The notes: generated by a model from the letters alone, not told the origin. DNA of 5,865 nucleotides from Oscillospiraceae bacterium (GCA_009777685.1 WRLJ01000120.1:1-5865); one strand, 5' to 3'. Positions 1 through 5,865 are shown, counted from the stretch's first letter. Made by a program: numbers and translations.

Positions 1-1
1 C

Positions 2-808
2 GGGCGGCCCTGCGCGCCCGGCGCCAGACTGCCGGAGGGCGGCGTTTTGACGGTCTACGGAACGGCGGAGAGCAGCGGGCGGCAGAGGGCTTTCTCCGCC
101 CAGGGCGCCGCGCTGCGCCCGGAGGATATCGTGTACGAGGATGAACACCTGCTGCTGCTGTGGAAGCCGGCGGGTCTCCTCTCCCAGCCGGACGCGGGAA
201 GCGATTCGCTGGAAAGCCGCGCGCGGCGGTATCTGGCCGGAAGCGGGCAGTGGGACCCCGAACGGGAAGGCCAATTCGCGCCCTCGCTGTGCCACCGTCT
301 GGACCGCGGCACGGAAGGGCTGGTGATGGCGGCGAAAAACGCGGAGGCGCTGCGCCTGCTGACGGAAAAACTGCGGACCCGCGAGATTCAAAAGACCTAT
401 CAATGCGTGGTGCGCGGCCGGCCGGAGCCGGAGAGCGGCCTTTGGGAGGATTTTTTGTTCAAGGACGCCAAGAAGGGCCGCGTTTACGCGCAAAAAGCCT
501 CACAGCCGGGGGCGAAGTACGCGGCGCTGCGCTACCGGACTTTGGAAACCCGCCCGGAGCTGTCCTGGATGGAGGTCGAGCTGCTGACCGGCCGCACGCA
601 CCAGATCCGCGTCCAGTTCGCCTCGCGCGGCTGGCCGCTTCTCGGCGACGGGCGGTACGGCTCCGCGCCGCCGGGCGGGCCGAAGCTGCCGTACCACGCG
701 CTCTGCGCCACGCGCCTGGCGTTTGCCTTCCAAACCCCGGCGGGGATATTGGAGCCGTTGAGAGGACGGATATTTGAGCGGAAAAAAACATTTGACTTTT
801 TGTATTGA
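2..808 (+). CDS. RluA-family pseudouridine synthase, 5'-truncated by the window edge
   Basis: Isomerises specific uridines in rRNA or tRNA to pseudouridine; the exact target cannot be told from sequence. The catalytic motif HRLDRGTEGL is present, with the catalytic Asp encoded at 302-304. Other family marks are YEDEHLLLLWKPAGLLSQPD (about 134-193; the commoner form of the core is NKPAG) and GRTHQIR (about 590-610), followed by LLGDGRYG and a final YHALCATRLAF block. A TTG at 47 could be read as a start, but the frame is open back to base 2, and the upstream residues read GRPCAPGARLPEGGVLTVYG. That closely resembles the end of the S4 RNA-binding domain that precedes the catalytic domain in RluC/RluD-type enzymes. 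I therefore treat the gene as partial, with its start and most of an S4 domain outside the window. Its TGA stop (806-808) lies inside the -35 box of the next promoter. The family call is firm; the subfamily and target are not. Confidence 0.93.
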   Translation, partial: GRPCAPGARLPEGGVLTVYGTAESSGRQRAFSAQGAALRPEDIVYEDEHLLLLWKPAGLLSQPDAGSDSLESRARRYLAGSGQWDPEREGQFAPSLCHRLDRGTEGLVMAAKNAEALRLLTEKLRTREIQKTYQCVVRGRPEPESGLWEDFLFKDAKKGRVYAQKASQPGAKYAALRYRTLETRPELSWMEVELLTGRTHQIRVQFASRGWPLLGDGRYGSAPPGGPKLPYHALCATRLAFAFQTPAGILEPLRGRIFERKKTFDFLY

Positions 809-833
809 CTTTTGGGGTTGTAGGGGTTACATT
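805..833 (+). promoter_or_regulatory. Candidate sigma-A promoter for the potABCD operon
   Basis: TTGACT at 805-810 matches the -35 consensus at 5 of 6 bases. It is followed by a 17-base spacer and TACATT at 828-833, which matches the -10 consensus at 4 of 6. The site sits in a locally AT-rich gap in GC-rich DNA, about 70 bases upstream of potA, and the -35 overlaps the stop codon of the preceding gene. Two short direct repeats lie in it: TTGACTTTT at 792-800 and 805-813, and GGGGTT at 814-819 and 823-828 within the spacer. These could be a regulator site, but no known operator is recognised. Transcription would start near 840. Confidence 0.6.
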
Positions 834-868
834 AGATTCACTGTCCCGATCAGGAAAATCACGGCAGA

Positions 869-895
869 CGCGGCGCGTTTGCCGCGGAGGGAGGG
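869..895 (+). promoter_or_regulatory. potA leader hairpin abutting the ribosome binding site
   Basis: CGCGGC (869-874) and GCCGCG (881-886) form a perfect 6-bp GC stem around a GCGTTT loop, and one further G-T wobble pair is possible inside. The stem shares its last G with the purine-rich ribosome binding site GGAGGGAGGG (886-895), which ends 6 bases before the potA ATG. No T-run follows, so it is not a terminator. It could modulate access to the ribosome binding site or simply insulate it. In DNA this GC-rich a short stem can also arise by chance, and no known riboswitch is recognised. Confidence 0.4.
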
Positions 896-901
896 CGATC
901 C

Positions 902-2050
902 ATGTCCAAGGAGCTCATTCGTCTGGCTGACTGCTCGATGGCATTTGACGGTGAGACTGTGCTGAACAGTATCAATTTGGGAATTAAAGACAGAGAATTC
1001 CTCACACTGCTTGGGCCCAGCGGGTGCGGCAAGACGACCACGCTGCGGATCATCGGCGGTTTCGAGACGCCTACGTCCGGAGACGTCTTTTTTGACGGTG
1101 TGAGGATTAACGGTGTGCCGCCATATAAGAGGAAAGTCAACACGGTCTTTCAGAAATACGCGCTCTTCCCCCACCTCAACGTCTATGAGAACATCGCCTT
1201 CGGCCTGCGCATCCCCAGACCCGATCCGTCCGATACCGCGATGCGGCCGGCGAAGATTTCTCTCGGCGAGAAGGACATCGCGCGCAGGGTCCACGAGAGC
1301 CTGGAGCTGGTCGGCCTGCGCGGGTATGAGAAGCGGCGCGTGCATCAGCTGTCCGGCGGGCAGCAGCAGCGCGTGGCCATCGCCCGCGCCGTCGTCAACC
1401 GCCCGCAGGTTCTGCTCCTTGACGAGCCGCTGGGCGCGCTGGACCTGAAGCTCCGCAAGGAAATGCAGCAGGAGCTGAAAACGATCCAGCAGCAGGTCGG
1501 CATCACCTTTGTCTATGTGACCCACGATCAGGAAGAGGCGCTGACCATGAGCGACACGGTGGTGGTCATGAACCACGGCAGCATCCAGCAGATCGGCTCC
1601 CCCGTGGATATCTACAACGAACCGGTCAACGCCTTCGTCGCGGATTTCATCGGCGAGAGCAACATCCTCACGGGGGTCATGCACCGCGACTATCTCGTGG
1701 AGTTCTCCGGCCGGCAGTGGGAGTGCGTGGATACCGGCTTTGACCCCAACCAGCCGGTGGACGTGGTCATCCGCCCCGAGGACGTCACGGTCACGCGCGA
1801 CATCGCCGCCGCGCCCCTGACGGGCGTCGTGGCCTCCACGACCTTCAAGGGCGTGCATTATGAAATGATCATCGAGTGCGGGGACGAGCGGTGGATGGTG
1901 CATTCCACCCACGCCCAGCCGCCCGGCGAGACGGTGGGCCTGTCGCTGGAGCCCGTGGATATACACATCATGGACAAACCCGAGGAATTCGACAATCCGG
2001 AATCCGCCGCCCGCGTCAGCGATACGGCGGACGAGGACTTTGACGCGTGA
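902..2050 (+). CDS. potA: Spermidine/putrescine ABC transporter ATP-binding protein PotA
   Basis: ATPase subunit of the polyamine importer; it works as a dimer on the inner face of the membrane beneath PotB and PotC. The protein has 382 residues, close to the 378 of E. coli PotA. It shows Walker A GPSGCGKT (38-45), Q-loop Gln84, signature LSGGQ (150-154), Walker B LLLDE (171-175), D-loop GALD (178-181) and switch His208 in VTHDQEEALTMSD. A TOBE-type C-terminal domain follows, with RPEDV at 291-295, and then an acidic tail. The ATG start has a strong ribosome binding site (GGAGGGAGGG, 886-895). Compared with E. coli PotA there are about 14 extra residues between NIAFGLRI and RRVHESLELVGL (about 105-124). 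The first 80 codons or so use more A/T-ending and AGA/AGG codons than the rest. The last bases overlap the potB start by 4 nt, indicating translational coupling. Other CUT-type ABC ATPases look alike, but the potBCD neighbours settle the assignment. Confidence 0.96.
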   Translation: MSKELIRLADCSMAFDGETVLNSINLGIKDREFLTLLGPSGCGKTTTLRIIGGFETPTSGDVFFDGVRINGVPPYKRKVNTVFQKYALFPHLNVYENIAFGLRIPRPDPSDTAMRPAKISLGEKDIARRVHESLELVGLRGYEKRRVHQLSGGQQQRVAIARAVVNRPQVLLLDEPLGALDLKLRKEMQQELKTIQQQVGITFVYVTHDQEEALTMSDTVVVMNHGSIQQIGSPVDIYNEPVNAFVADFIGESNILTGVMHRDYLVEFSGRQWECVDTGFDPNQPVDVVIRPEDVTVTRDIAAAPLTGVVASTTFKGVHYEMIIECGDERWMVHSTHAQPPGETVGLSLEPVDIHIMDKPEEFDNPESAARVSDTADEDFDA

Positions 2051-2853
2051 GCCGGCGGCTGGCGCTCCCCTACGCCTTCTGGATGGCGCTGTTTGTCGTC
2101 GCGCCTCTCGTGATCGTGCTGTTTTACGCGCTGACGACGGAGGCGGGCGGCTTTGGCCTTGAAAACTTTATCAAGCTCCAGGTGTATGTGCCGGTGTTCC
2201 TGCGCTCGCTGTGGCTGGCCTTCATCGCCACGGTGCTGTGCCTGCTGATCGGGTATCCCGCCGCGTACATTCTCTCGCGGGAGACCCCGTCCGTCCAGAA
2301 CTCGGCGATTTTGCTGATGATGCTGCCGATGTGGATGAACTTCCTGCTTCGGACCTACGCATGGATGTCCATTTTGGAGGATCAGGGGCTGATCAACAAT
2401 CTCCTGCGCTCCCTGCGCCTGCCGGCGCTGAATATGATCAACACGCAGGGCGCGGTCGTTCTCGGCATGGTGTATAATTATCTGCCCTTTATGATTCTTC
2501 CCATTTTTACCATCATTCAAAAAATCCCTCCCTCTATGACCGAGGCGGCGCAGGATTTGGGCGCGAATTCCCGCCGCGTGTTCCGCCGCGTCGTATTCCC
2601 GCTGAGCCTTCCCGGGGTCTTGAGCGGCGTGACGATGGTCTTTGTCCCCAGCGTATCGACCTTCGTCATCTCCAAGCTGCTGGGCGGCGGAAAACAGCTC
2701 CTGCTGGGCGACTTGATCGAGATGCAGTTTCTGGGCGGGGCGTACAACCTCCACCTGGGCAGCATGATCTCCATCGTGATGATGCTGATTGTGCTGGCCG
2801 GCATCCAGATTATGAACCGTTTCGGCTCCCGCGAGGAGGTGGCTCTGCCTTGA
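2047..2853 (+). CDS. potB: Spermidine/putrescine ABC transporter permease PotB
   Basis: One of the two membrane subunits that form the polyamine channel. The protein has 268 residues, near the E. coli PotB length of about 275, with six hydrophobic segments at roughly 8-28, 55-77, 85-108, 135-158, 187-208 and 236-255. The cytoplasmic coupling helix carries the EAA motif of importer permeases, EAAQDLGANSRRVFRRVVFP (166-185, with LPG ending at 190), which docks onto PotA. MLPMWMNFLLRTYAWM and LGDLIEMQF are also typical of PotB. The start is GTG at 2047, overlapping the potA TGA as GTGA, and GAGGA at 2033-2037 is a suitable ribosome binding site 9 bases upstream. It stops at 2851-2853, overlapping the potC start. 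No damage is seen. Confidence 0.95.
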   Translation: MSRRLALPYAFWMALFVVAPLVIVLFYALTTEAGGFGLENFIKLQVYVPVFLRSLWLAFIATVLCLLIGYPAAYILSRETPSVQNSAILLMMLPMWMNFLLRTYAWMSILEDQGLINNLLRSLRLPALNMINTQGAVVLGMVYNYLPFMILPIFTIIQKIPPSMTEAAQDLGANSRRVFRRVVFPLSLPGVLSGVTMVFVPSVSTFVISKLLGGGKQLLLGDLIEMQFLGGAYNLHLGSMISIVMMLIVLAGIQIMNRFGSREEVALP

Positions 2854-2855
2854 TG
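2833..2855 (+). promoter_or_regulatory. potC ribosome binding site with two adjacent candidate starts
   Basis: GAGGAGGT (2833-2840) lies inside the end of potB and is nearly ideal against the 16S 3' end. It is followed by TTG at 2850 and ATG at 2853, adjacent and in frame around the potB stop (TTGATGA). The spacing from AGGAGG favours TTG (10 bases) over ATG (13 bases), while codon strength favours ATG. The two choices differ by one methionine. Confidence 0.6.
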
Positions 2856-3731
2856 ACGCTCACCAAAAACCGGAACCGCCGCGTCTCCGGCGCGCCCCGC
2901 CCCGCGCGGCTGGGGCGGCTGTTCACCGGGCTGATTTTCGTCTTCCTGTACGCGCCCATCTTTGTTATGATCGTGTTTTCCTTCAACGACGCCAAGAGCC
3001 GCACGCTCTGGTCCGGCTTCACCACACGCTGGTACGCCGAGCTGCTGGAGGACACCACGATCCTCAACTCGCTGTACACGACGCTGAGCGTGGCGGTTCT
3101 GTCGGCCCTGATCGCCACAGTCGTCGGGACCGCGGCCGCCATCGGCATCCACGTCATGCGCGGGCCGCGGCGGACGGTGATGCTGAACCTGAACAACATC
3201 CCCGTCGTCAGCCCCGACATCATCACCGGCGTATCCCTGCGGATGCTCTTTGTGGCCCTTCTCGGGTTTCTGGCGATTTTCGGGCTGAATTTCCGGCTGG
3301 GGTTCGGCACGCTGCTACTCTCGCACATCACCTTTTGCATCCCGTATGTAATCCTGTCCGTGCTGCCCAAGCTGAGCCAGATGGGCAAGCATATCTACGA
3401 GGCCGCCCTCGATCTGGGCGCGACGCCGCGGCGCGCGCTGGGCCGGGTCGTTTTGCCGGAAATCCTGCCGGGCGTGATCAGCGGGGCGCTGATTTCGTTT
3501 ACGCTGTCCATCGACGACTTCCTGATTTCCTACTTCACCGCGGGCAATACCTCGCAGACGCTGCCCATGGTCGTCTACGCCATGACGCGCAAGCGTCTCA
3601 GCCCGAAAATCAACGCCCTCAGCACCCTGATGTTCGTCTCGGTTCTGGCACTGCTGATTTTGATCAACGTCTTTCAGGCCAGACAGGACAAAAAACGGCG
3701 TCAGGGAGACACCGCCAAAACACGGCTCTAG
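2850..3731 (+). CDS. potC: Spermidine/putrescine ABC transporter permease PotC
   Basis: Second membrane subunit of the polyamine importer, pairing with PotB. The protein has 293 residues (292 if ATG at 2853 is used), slightly longer than E. coli PotC (264) because of a basic N-terminal tail of about 20 residues before the first membrane helix. Six hydrophobic segments lie at about 23-46, 73-101, 113-143, 151-172, 205-229 and 255-274. Family marks are SFNDAKS (44-50), SPDIITGVSLRMLF, the EAA coupling motif YEAALDLGATPRRALGRVVL (183-202) and the PotC-typical SIDDFLISYFTAG and MTRKRLSPKINALS. The first codons overlap the potB stop, so the two permeases are probably translated in step at matched levels. 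The TAG stop falls inside a hairpin that may limit read-through into potD. Confidence 0.95.
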   Translation: MMTLTKNRNRRVSGAPRPARLGRLFTGLIFVFLYAPIFVMIVFSFNDAKSRTLWSGFTTRWYAELLEDTTILNSLYTTLSVAVLSALIATVVGTAAAIGIHVMRGPRRTVMLNLNNIPVVSPDIITGVSLRMLFVALLGFLAIFGLNFRLGFGTLLLSHITFCIPYVILSVLPKLSQMGKHIYEAALDLGATPRRALGRVVLPEILPGVISGALISFTLSIDDFLISYFTAGNTSQTLPMVVYAMTRKRLSPKINALSTLMFVSVLALLILINVFQARQDKKRRQGDTAKTRL

Positions 3732-3741
3732 CCGTTTTTGG
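3715..3741 (+). terminator. Hairpin with T-run at the end of potC; candidate terminator or attenuator
   Basis: CCAAAA (3715-3720), one bulged C, and ACGGC (3722-3726) pair with GCCGT (3731-3735) and TTTTGG (3736-3741) around the loop TCTA. This gives 11 base pairs with a five-T run at 3735-3739. The potC stop codon sits in the loop and the 3' arm. The A-run and T-run mirror each other as in bidirectional intrinsic terminators. The GC core is only 5 bp and the T-run is short, so partial termination, or protection of the potABC mRNA 3' end, is more likely than a full stop. No convincing promoter was seen for potD downstream of it. Confidence 0.45.
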
Positions 3742-3776
3742 ATATCTCAAAACAAGAAAGGATCTGAGACGGAACA

Positions 3777-4925
3777 ATGAAAAAAACCGCTATCGCCGTC
3801 ACCGCCGCCCTGCTGCTGGCCGCGGCCCTGCCCGGCTGCGCCTCCCTCGGAGGGAGCGTCTCCCCCGGAGGGAGCGTCTCCCCCGGAGAGCAGACGCCCC
3901 TGATGGGCCTGGAGGCCTATCTGGACGCCTACCCCAACATCCAGGACGGCCCGCTCTACGGGACCTCCATCAACGTCAACAACTGGGGCGAGTATCTGGA
4001 TGAGAGCCTGAACCGCGACTTCCGGGAGCTTACCGGCGTCACGGTCAACTACGGCTTCTTTGAAACCAACGAAAAGCTCTATTCGTCCATCCGGACGGGC
4101 GGCTCGAGCTATGATGTCATCTTCCCGTCGGACTATATGATCGGCCTGCTGATTGAAGAAAATTTACTGCTGCCCATCGACACGGACCTTCTGGGCAACT
4201 ATCCATATATCATGGACGACTATAAAAACACGGACTACGACCCCGGCAACCGGTATTCCGTCCCCTATATGTCCGGCACGGTCGGGCTGATTTACAACAA
4301 GGCCTACGTCACGGAGCCTGTGGACAGCTGGGCGCTCCTGTTCGACCCGCAATACAGGGGCCAGATTCTGATGTTCGACAACCCCCGCGACGCGGCCGGC
4401 ATCGCCCTGAAGATGCTGGGCAAATCCTTCAACACCACCGACGAGGACGATATACGCGCCGCCTTCGACCTGCTGGCGGGGCAAAAGCCCATCGTGCAGG
4501 CGTATGTCATGGATCAGATTTATGACAAGCTCGAAAGCGGAGAGGCCCTGATCGGCCCCTACTACGCCGGCGACGCCATCATCATGATGGAGGAGAACGA
4601 GGACCTTGTCTTCGTGCATCCGCGGGAAGGCATGAACATGTTTATCGACGCGCTGTGCATCCCCGCCAGCTCCGAAAATACGGCGGGGGCGTACCTGTAT
4701 ATCGATTTTATGTGCTCCACCGAAGCGGGGCTGCGCAACCTCGAGGTCACGGGCTATACAACGCCCCTCCAAAACGTCTTCGACGAGCTGGACGACGAGG
4801 TCCGGGAGGACCCGCTCATGTATCCGCCCGACGAGGTGATGGCGCGCGGCGAGGTGTTCTTAAATCTGCCCGAAAGCACGCGGGCCTTATATAACGACCT
4901 GTGGAGTAAACTGCTGTCTGAATAG
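3777..4925 (+). CDS. potD: Spermidine/putrescine-binding lipoprotein PotD
   Basis: Extracytoplasmic polyamine receptor that delivers substrate to PotB/PotC, 382 residues. The N-terminus is a lipoprotein signal peptide (MKK, hydrophobic core 5-18) ending in lipobox LPGC, so Cys21 should carry the lipid anchor. A Gly/Ser/Pro linker made of two GGSVSP repeats follows (25-36). Aligned by eye with E. coli PotD, the ligand residues correspond to WGEY (70-73), Ser118 and Tyr120 in FPSDYM, DNPRD (201-205), Tyr263, Phe289, Asp291 and Tyr327. Two E. coli pocket tryptophans are thus Tyr263 and Phe289 here, and the Asp168/Glu171 pair appears as Asn202/Asp205. A polyamine ligand is likely, but spermidine versus putrescine cannot be decided. 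The ATG is fixed by the signal peptide and by an upstream in-frame stop. The ribosome binding site is weak or distant (AAAGGA at 3757-3762, 14 bases away). The gene follows potC after 45 bases. Confidence 0.95.
   Translation: MKKTAIAVTAALLLAAALPGCASLGGSVSPGGSVSPGEQTPLMGLEAYLDAYPNIQDGPLYGTSINVNNWGEYLDESLNRDFRELTGVTVNYGFFETNEKLYSSIRTGGSSYDVIFPSDYMIGLLIEENLLLPIDTDLLGNYPYIMDDYKNTDYDPGNRYSVPYMSGTVGLIYNKAYVTEPVDSWALLFDPQYRGQILMFDNPRDAAGIALKMLGKSFNTTDEDDIRAAFDLLAGQKPIVQAYVMDQIYDKLESGEALIGPYYAGDAIIMMEENEDLVFVHPREGMNMFIDALCIPASSENTAGAYLYIDFMCSTEAGLRNLEVTGYTTPLQNVFDELDDEVREDPLMYPPDEVMARGEVFLNLPESTRALYNDLWSKLLSE
3848..3888 (+). repeat. Exact 18-bp tandem duplication in the PotD linker
   Basis: The 18-base unit CGGAGGGAGCGTCTCCCC occurs twice in a row (3848-3865 and 3866-3883) with no mismatch, followed by five bases of a third copy (3884-3888). 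Being a multiple of three it keeps the frame and encodes GGSVSP twice, just after the lipid-anchored cysteine. Each unit contains an inverted repeat, GGGAG-CGT-CTCCC, which could fold and promote slippage. The perfect identity, including third codon positions, suggests a recent duplication that changes tether length. Confidence 0.9.
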
Positions 4926-4949
4926 GCGGCATAACCGGGAGGCGGGAGC

Positions 4950-5865
4950 ATGGAGGACAAGTACACCGCGACGGACACCGTATACACGGTGGCGCTGGAA
5001 TCCCTGATCCGGGAGTTCAATCTGGAGGTTCTGTACGCGCCGGACAACATCTCCGATATTCTGGTGCAAACGGACGACGTCAACCGTCCGGGCTTACAGC
5101 TGGCGGGGTTTTTTGACTATTTCGATCCCAACCGGCTGCAAATCATCGGAAAGGTGGAAACGACGTATCTGGACGGCCTGGACTCCGCCCGTCGTCTGGA
5201 TATCTTCGACCAGCTGATGCGCACGAAAATCCCCGCGCTGATTGTTTCGCGCGGCATCGAGCCGCACCCTGAGTGCCTGGAAACGGCCCGCAGGCACGGT
5301 ATTCCCCTGCTGGGCACGCAGGAATCGACCTCATACGCGATGAGCGCTCTGATCGCCTCGCTGAAGGTTTCTCTCGCGCCGCGCATCACGCGCCACGGGG
5401 TTCTGTGCGAGGTCTACGGCGAGGGCGTTCTGCTGCTGGGCGACAGCGGCGTGGGCAAGAGCGAGACGGCCATCGAGCTGGTCAAGCGCGGTCACCGCCT
5501 GATCGCCGACGACGCGGTGGAGATCAAGCGCGTCTCCGCCAAAAGCCTGGTCGGCAGCGCGCCGGAGTTGATCCGGCATTACATTGAGCTGCGCGGCATC
5601 GGCGTGGTGGATGTGCGCCGTATCTTTGGTATGGGCGCCATTAAGCAGACGGAAAAGGTGGATTTAATCATCAATTTGGAGCCGTGGAACGACCATACCC
5701 TCTATGACCGCCTGGGTCTGGACGAAATGACCACCACCCTGCTCGACGTGGAGATCCCGTCGCTGACCGTGCCGGTCAAGCCGGGACGCAATCTCGCCGT
5801 GATCATTGAGGTGGCGGCAATGAACAACCGCCACAAGAAAATGGGCTATAACGCCGCAAGGGAAC
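4950..5865 (+). CDS. hprK: HPr kinase/phosphorylase HprK, 3' end cut by the window
   Basis: Bifunctional cytoplasmic enzyme that phosphorylates Ser46 of the phosphotransferase protein HPr and also removes that phosphate, controlling CcpA-mediated carbon catabolite repression in Firmicutes. The frame runs open from ATG 4950 to the window end: 305 codons, against about 310 residues in B. subtilis, so only a short tail is missing. The N-terminal domain carries NRPGLQLAGFFDYF (45-58) and RLQIIGKVE (62-70). The catalytic domain has His149 (RHGVL), P-loop GDSGVGKS (164-171), ADD (186-188), the family signature IELRGIGVVDVRRIFGMGAI (212-231) and the C-terminal VKPGRNLAVIIEVAAMNNRH (276-295). All expected catalytic residues are present. 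A ribosome binding site, GGGAGG (4937-4942), lies 7 bases before the ATG. The gene starts 24 bases after the potD stop with no terminator or promoter visible between, so it may be co-transcribed with potABCD. Confidence 0.96.
   Translation, partial: MEDKYTATDTVYTVALESLIREFNLEVLYAPDNISDILVQTDDVNRPGLQLAGFFDYFDPNRLQIIGKVETTYLDGLDSARRLDIFDQLMRTKIPALIVSRGIEPHPECLETARRHGIPLLGTQESTSYAMSALIASLKVSLAPRITRHGVLCEVYGEGVLLLGDSGVGKSETAIELVKRGHRLIADDAVEIKRVSAKSLVGSAPELIRHYIELRGIGVVDVRRIFGMGAIKQTEKVDLIINLEPWNDHTLYDRLGLDEMTTTLLDVEIPSLTVPVKPGRNLAVIIEVAAMNNRHKKMGYNAARE

Noticed and set aside
160..777. Plus-strand frame of 205 codons inside the pseudouridine synthase gene
   Set aside because: Shifted-frame shadow with an Arg/Ala/Gly-rich product; the overlapping frame carries all RluA motifs.
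805..842. Terminator for the pseudouridine synthase gene
   Set aside because: The T- and G-rich stretch after the stop has no matching inverted repeat; it is better explained as promoter sequence.
827..1966. Long minus-strand open frame (379 codons) opposite potA
   Set aside because: It mirrors potA codon by codon. Its protein is rich in His/Asp/Arg/Gly, has no recognisable domain and no ribosome binding site, and is typical of antisense frames in GC-rich genes.
1858..2754. Minus-strand open frame (298 codons) opposite the end of potA and potB
   Set aside because: Its charged, Gln/His/Arg-rich product is the reverse of a membrane protein gene. It shows no family motif, and potB on the other strand is unambiguous.
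3841..3890. Terminator-like hairpins early in potD
   Set aside because: The stems (CCTCC/GGAGG and GGGAG/CTCCC) come from the coding repeat and have no T-run, so they are described as a tandem repeat instead.
3335..4003. Plus-strand frame of 222 codons spanning the potC-potD junction
   Set aside because: Out of frame with two well-supported genes, low-complexity Arg/Gly/Pro content, and no plausible start signal.
4926..4949. Terminator or promoter between potD and hprK
   Set aside because: The 24 bases contain only the hprK ribosome binding site; no stem, T-run or -35/-10 pair is present.
1..5865. Mobile element, CRISPR array, tRNA or defence system
   Set aside because: No transposase or integrase motifs, spaced repeats, tRNA cloverleaf or toxin/nuclease motifs were seen; the window is fully explained by housekeeping and transport genes.

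Overview
The window looks like chromosomal DNA from a GC-rich (by eye near 60%) low-abundance-type Clostridia, most like the Oscillospiraceae/Ruminococcaceae. The main clues are an HPr kinase/phosphorylase gene (typical of Firmicutes), Gram-positive-style features in the PotD lipoprotein (lipobox, DNPRD motif), GGAGG-type ribosome binding sites and alternative GTG/TTG starts. The lineage is inferred from protein character and composition, not from a marker gene. All genes lie on the plus strand and are packed tightly, with no stretch over 100 bases lacking a gene.

Layout: (1) bases 2-808 hold the 3' part of an RluA-family pseudouridine synthase whose 5' end lies outside the window. (2) Bases 805-901 form a short intergenic leader with a good sigma-A-like promoter, two short direct repeats and a GC hairpin next to the potA ribosome binding site. 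(3) Bases 902-4925 are a complete potABCD spermidine/putrescine ABC importer operon: the ATPase PotA, the two permeases PotB and PotC (joined by 4-nt stop/start overlaps), a hairpin with a T-run at the end of potC, and the lipid-anchored binding protein PotD. (4) Bases 4950-5865 hold nearly all of hprK, cut by the window end only a few residues before its expected C-terminus.

How they work together: PotD captures a polyamine outside the membrane, PotB and PotC form the channel, and a PotA dimer drives import with ATP. HprK phosphorylates and dephosphorylates Ser46 of HPr and so sets carbon catabolite control. It follows potD after 24 bases with no visible terminator, so the polyamine importer and the carbon-control enzyme may share transcripts. 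The pseudouridine synthase appears to be an unrelated upstream neighbour.

I found no mobile element, CRISPR array, tRNA or rRNA, and no clearly new system. The points most worth a second look are the potD-hprK linkage, the candidate attenuator between potC and potD, an exact 18-bp tandem duplication in the PotD linker, and a roughly 14-residue insertion in the PotA ATPase domain.
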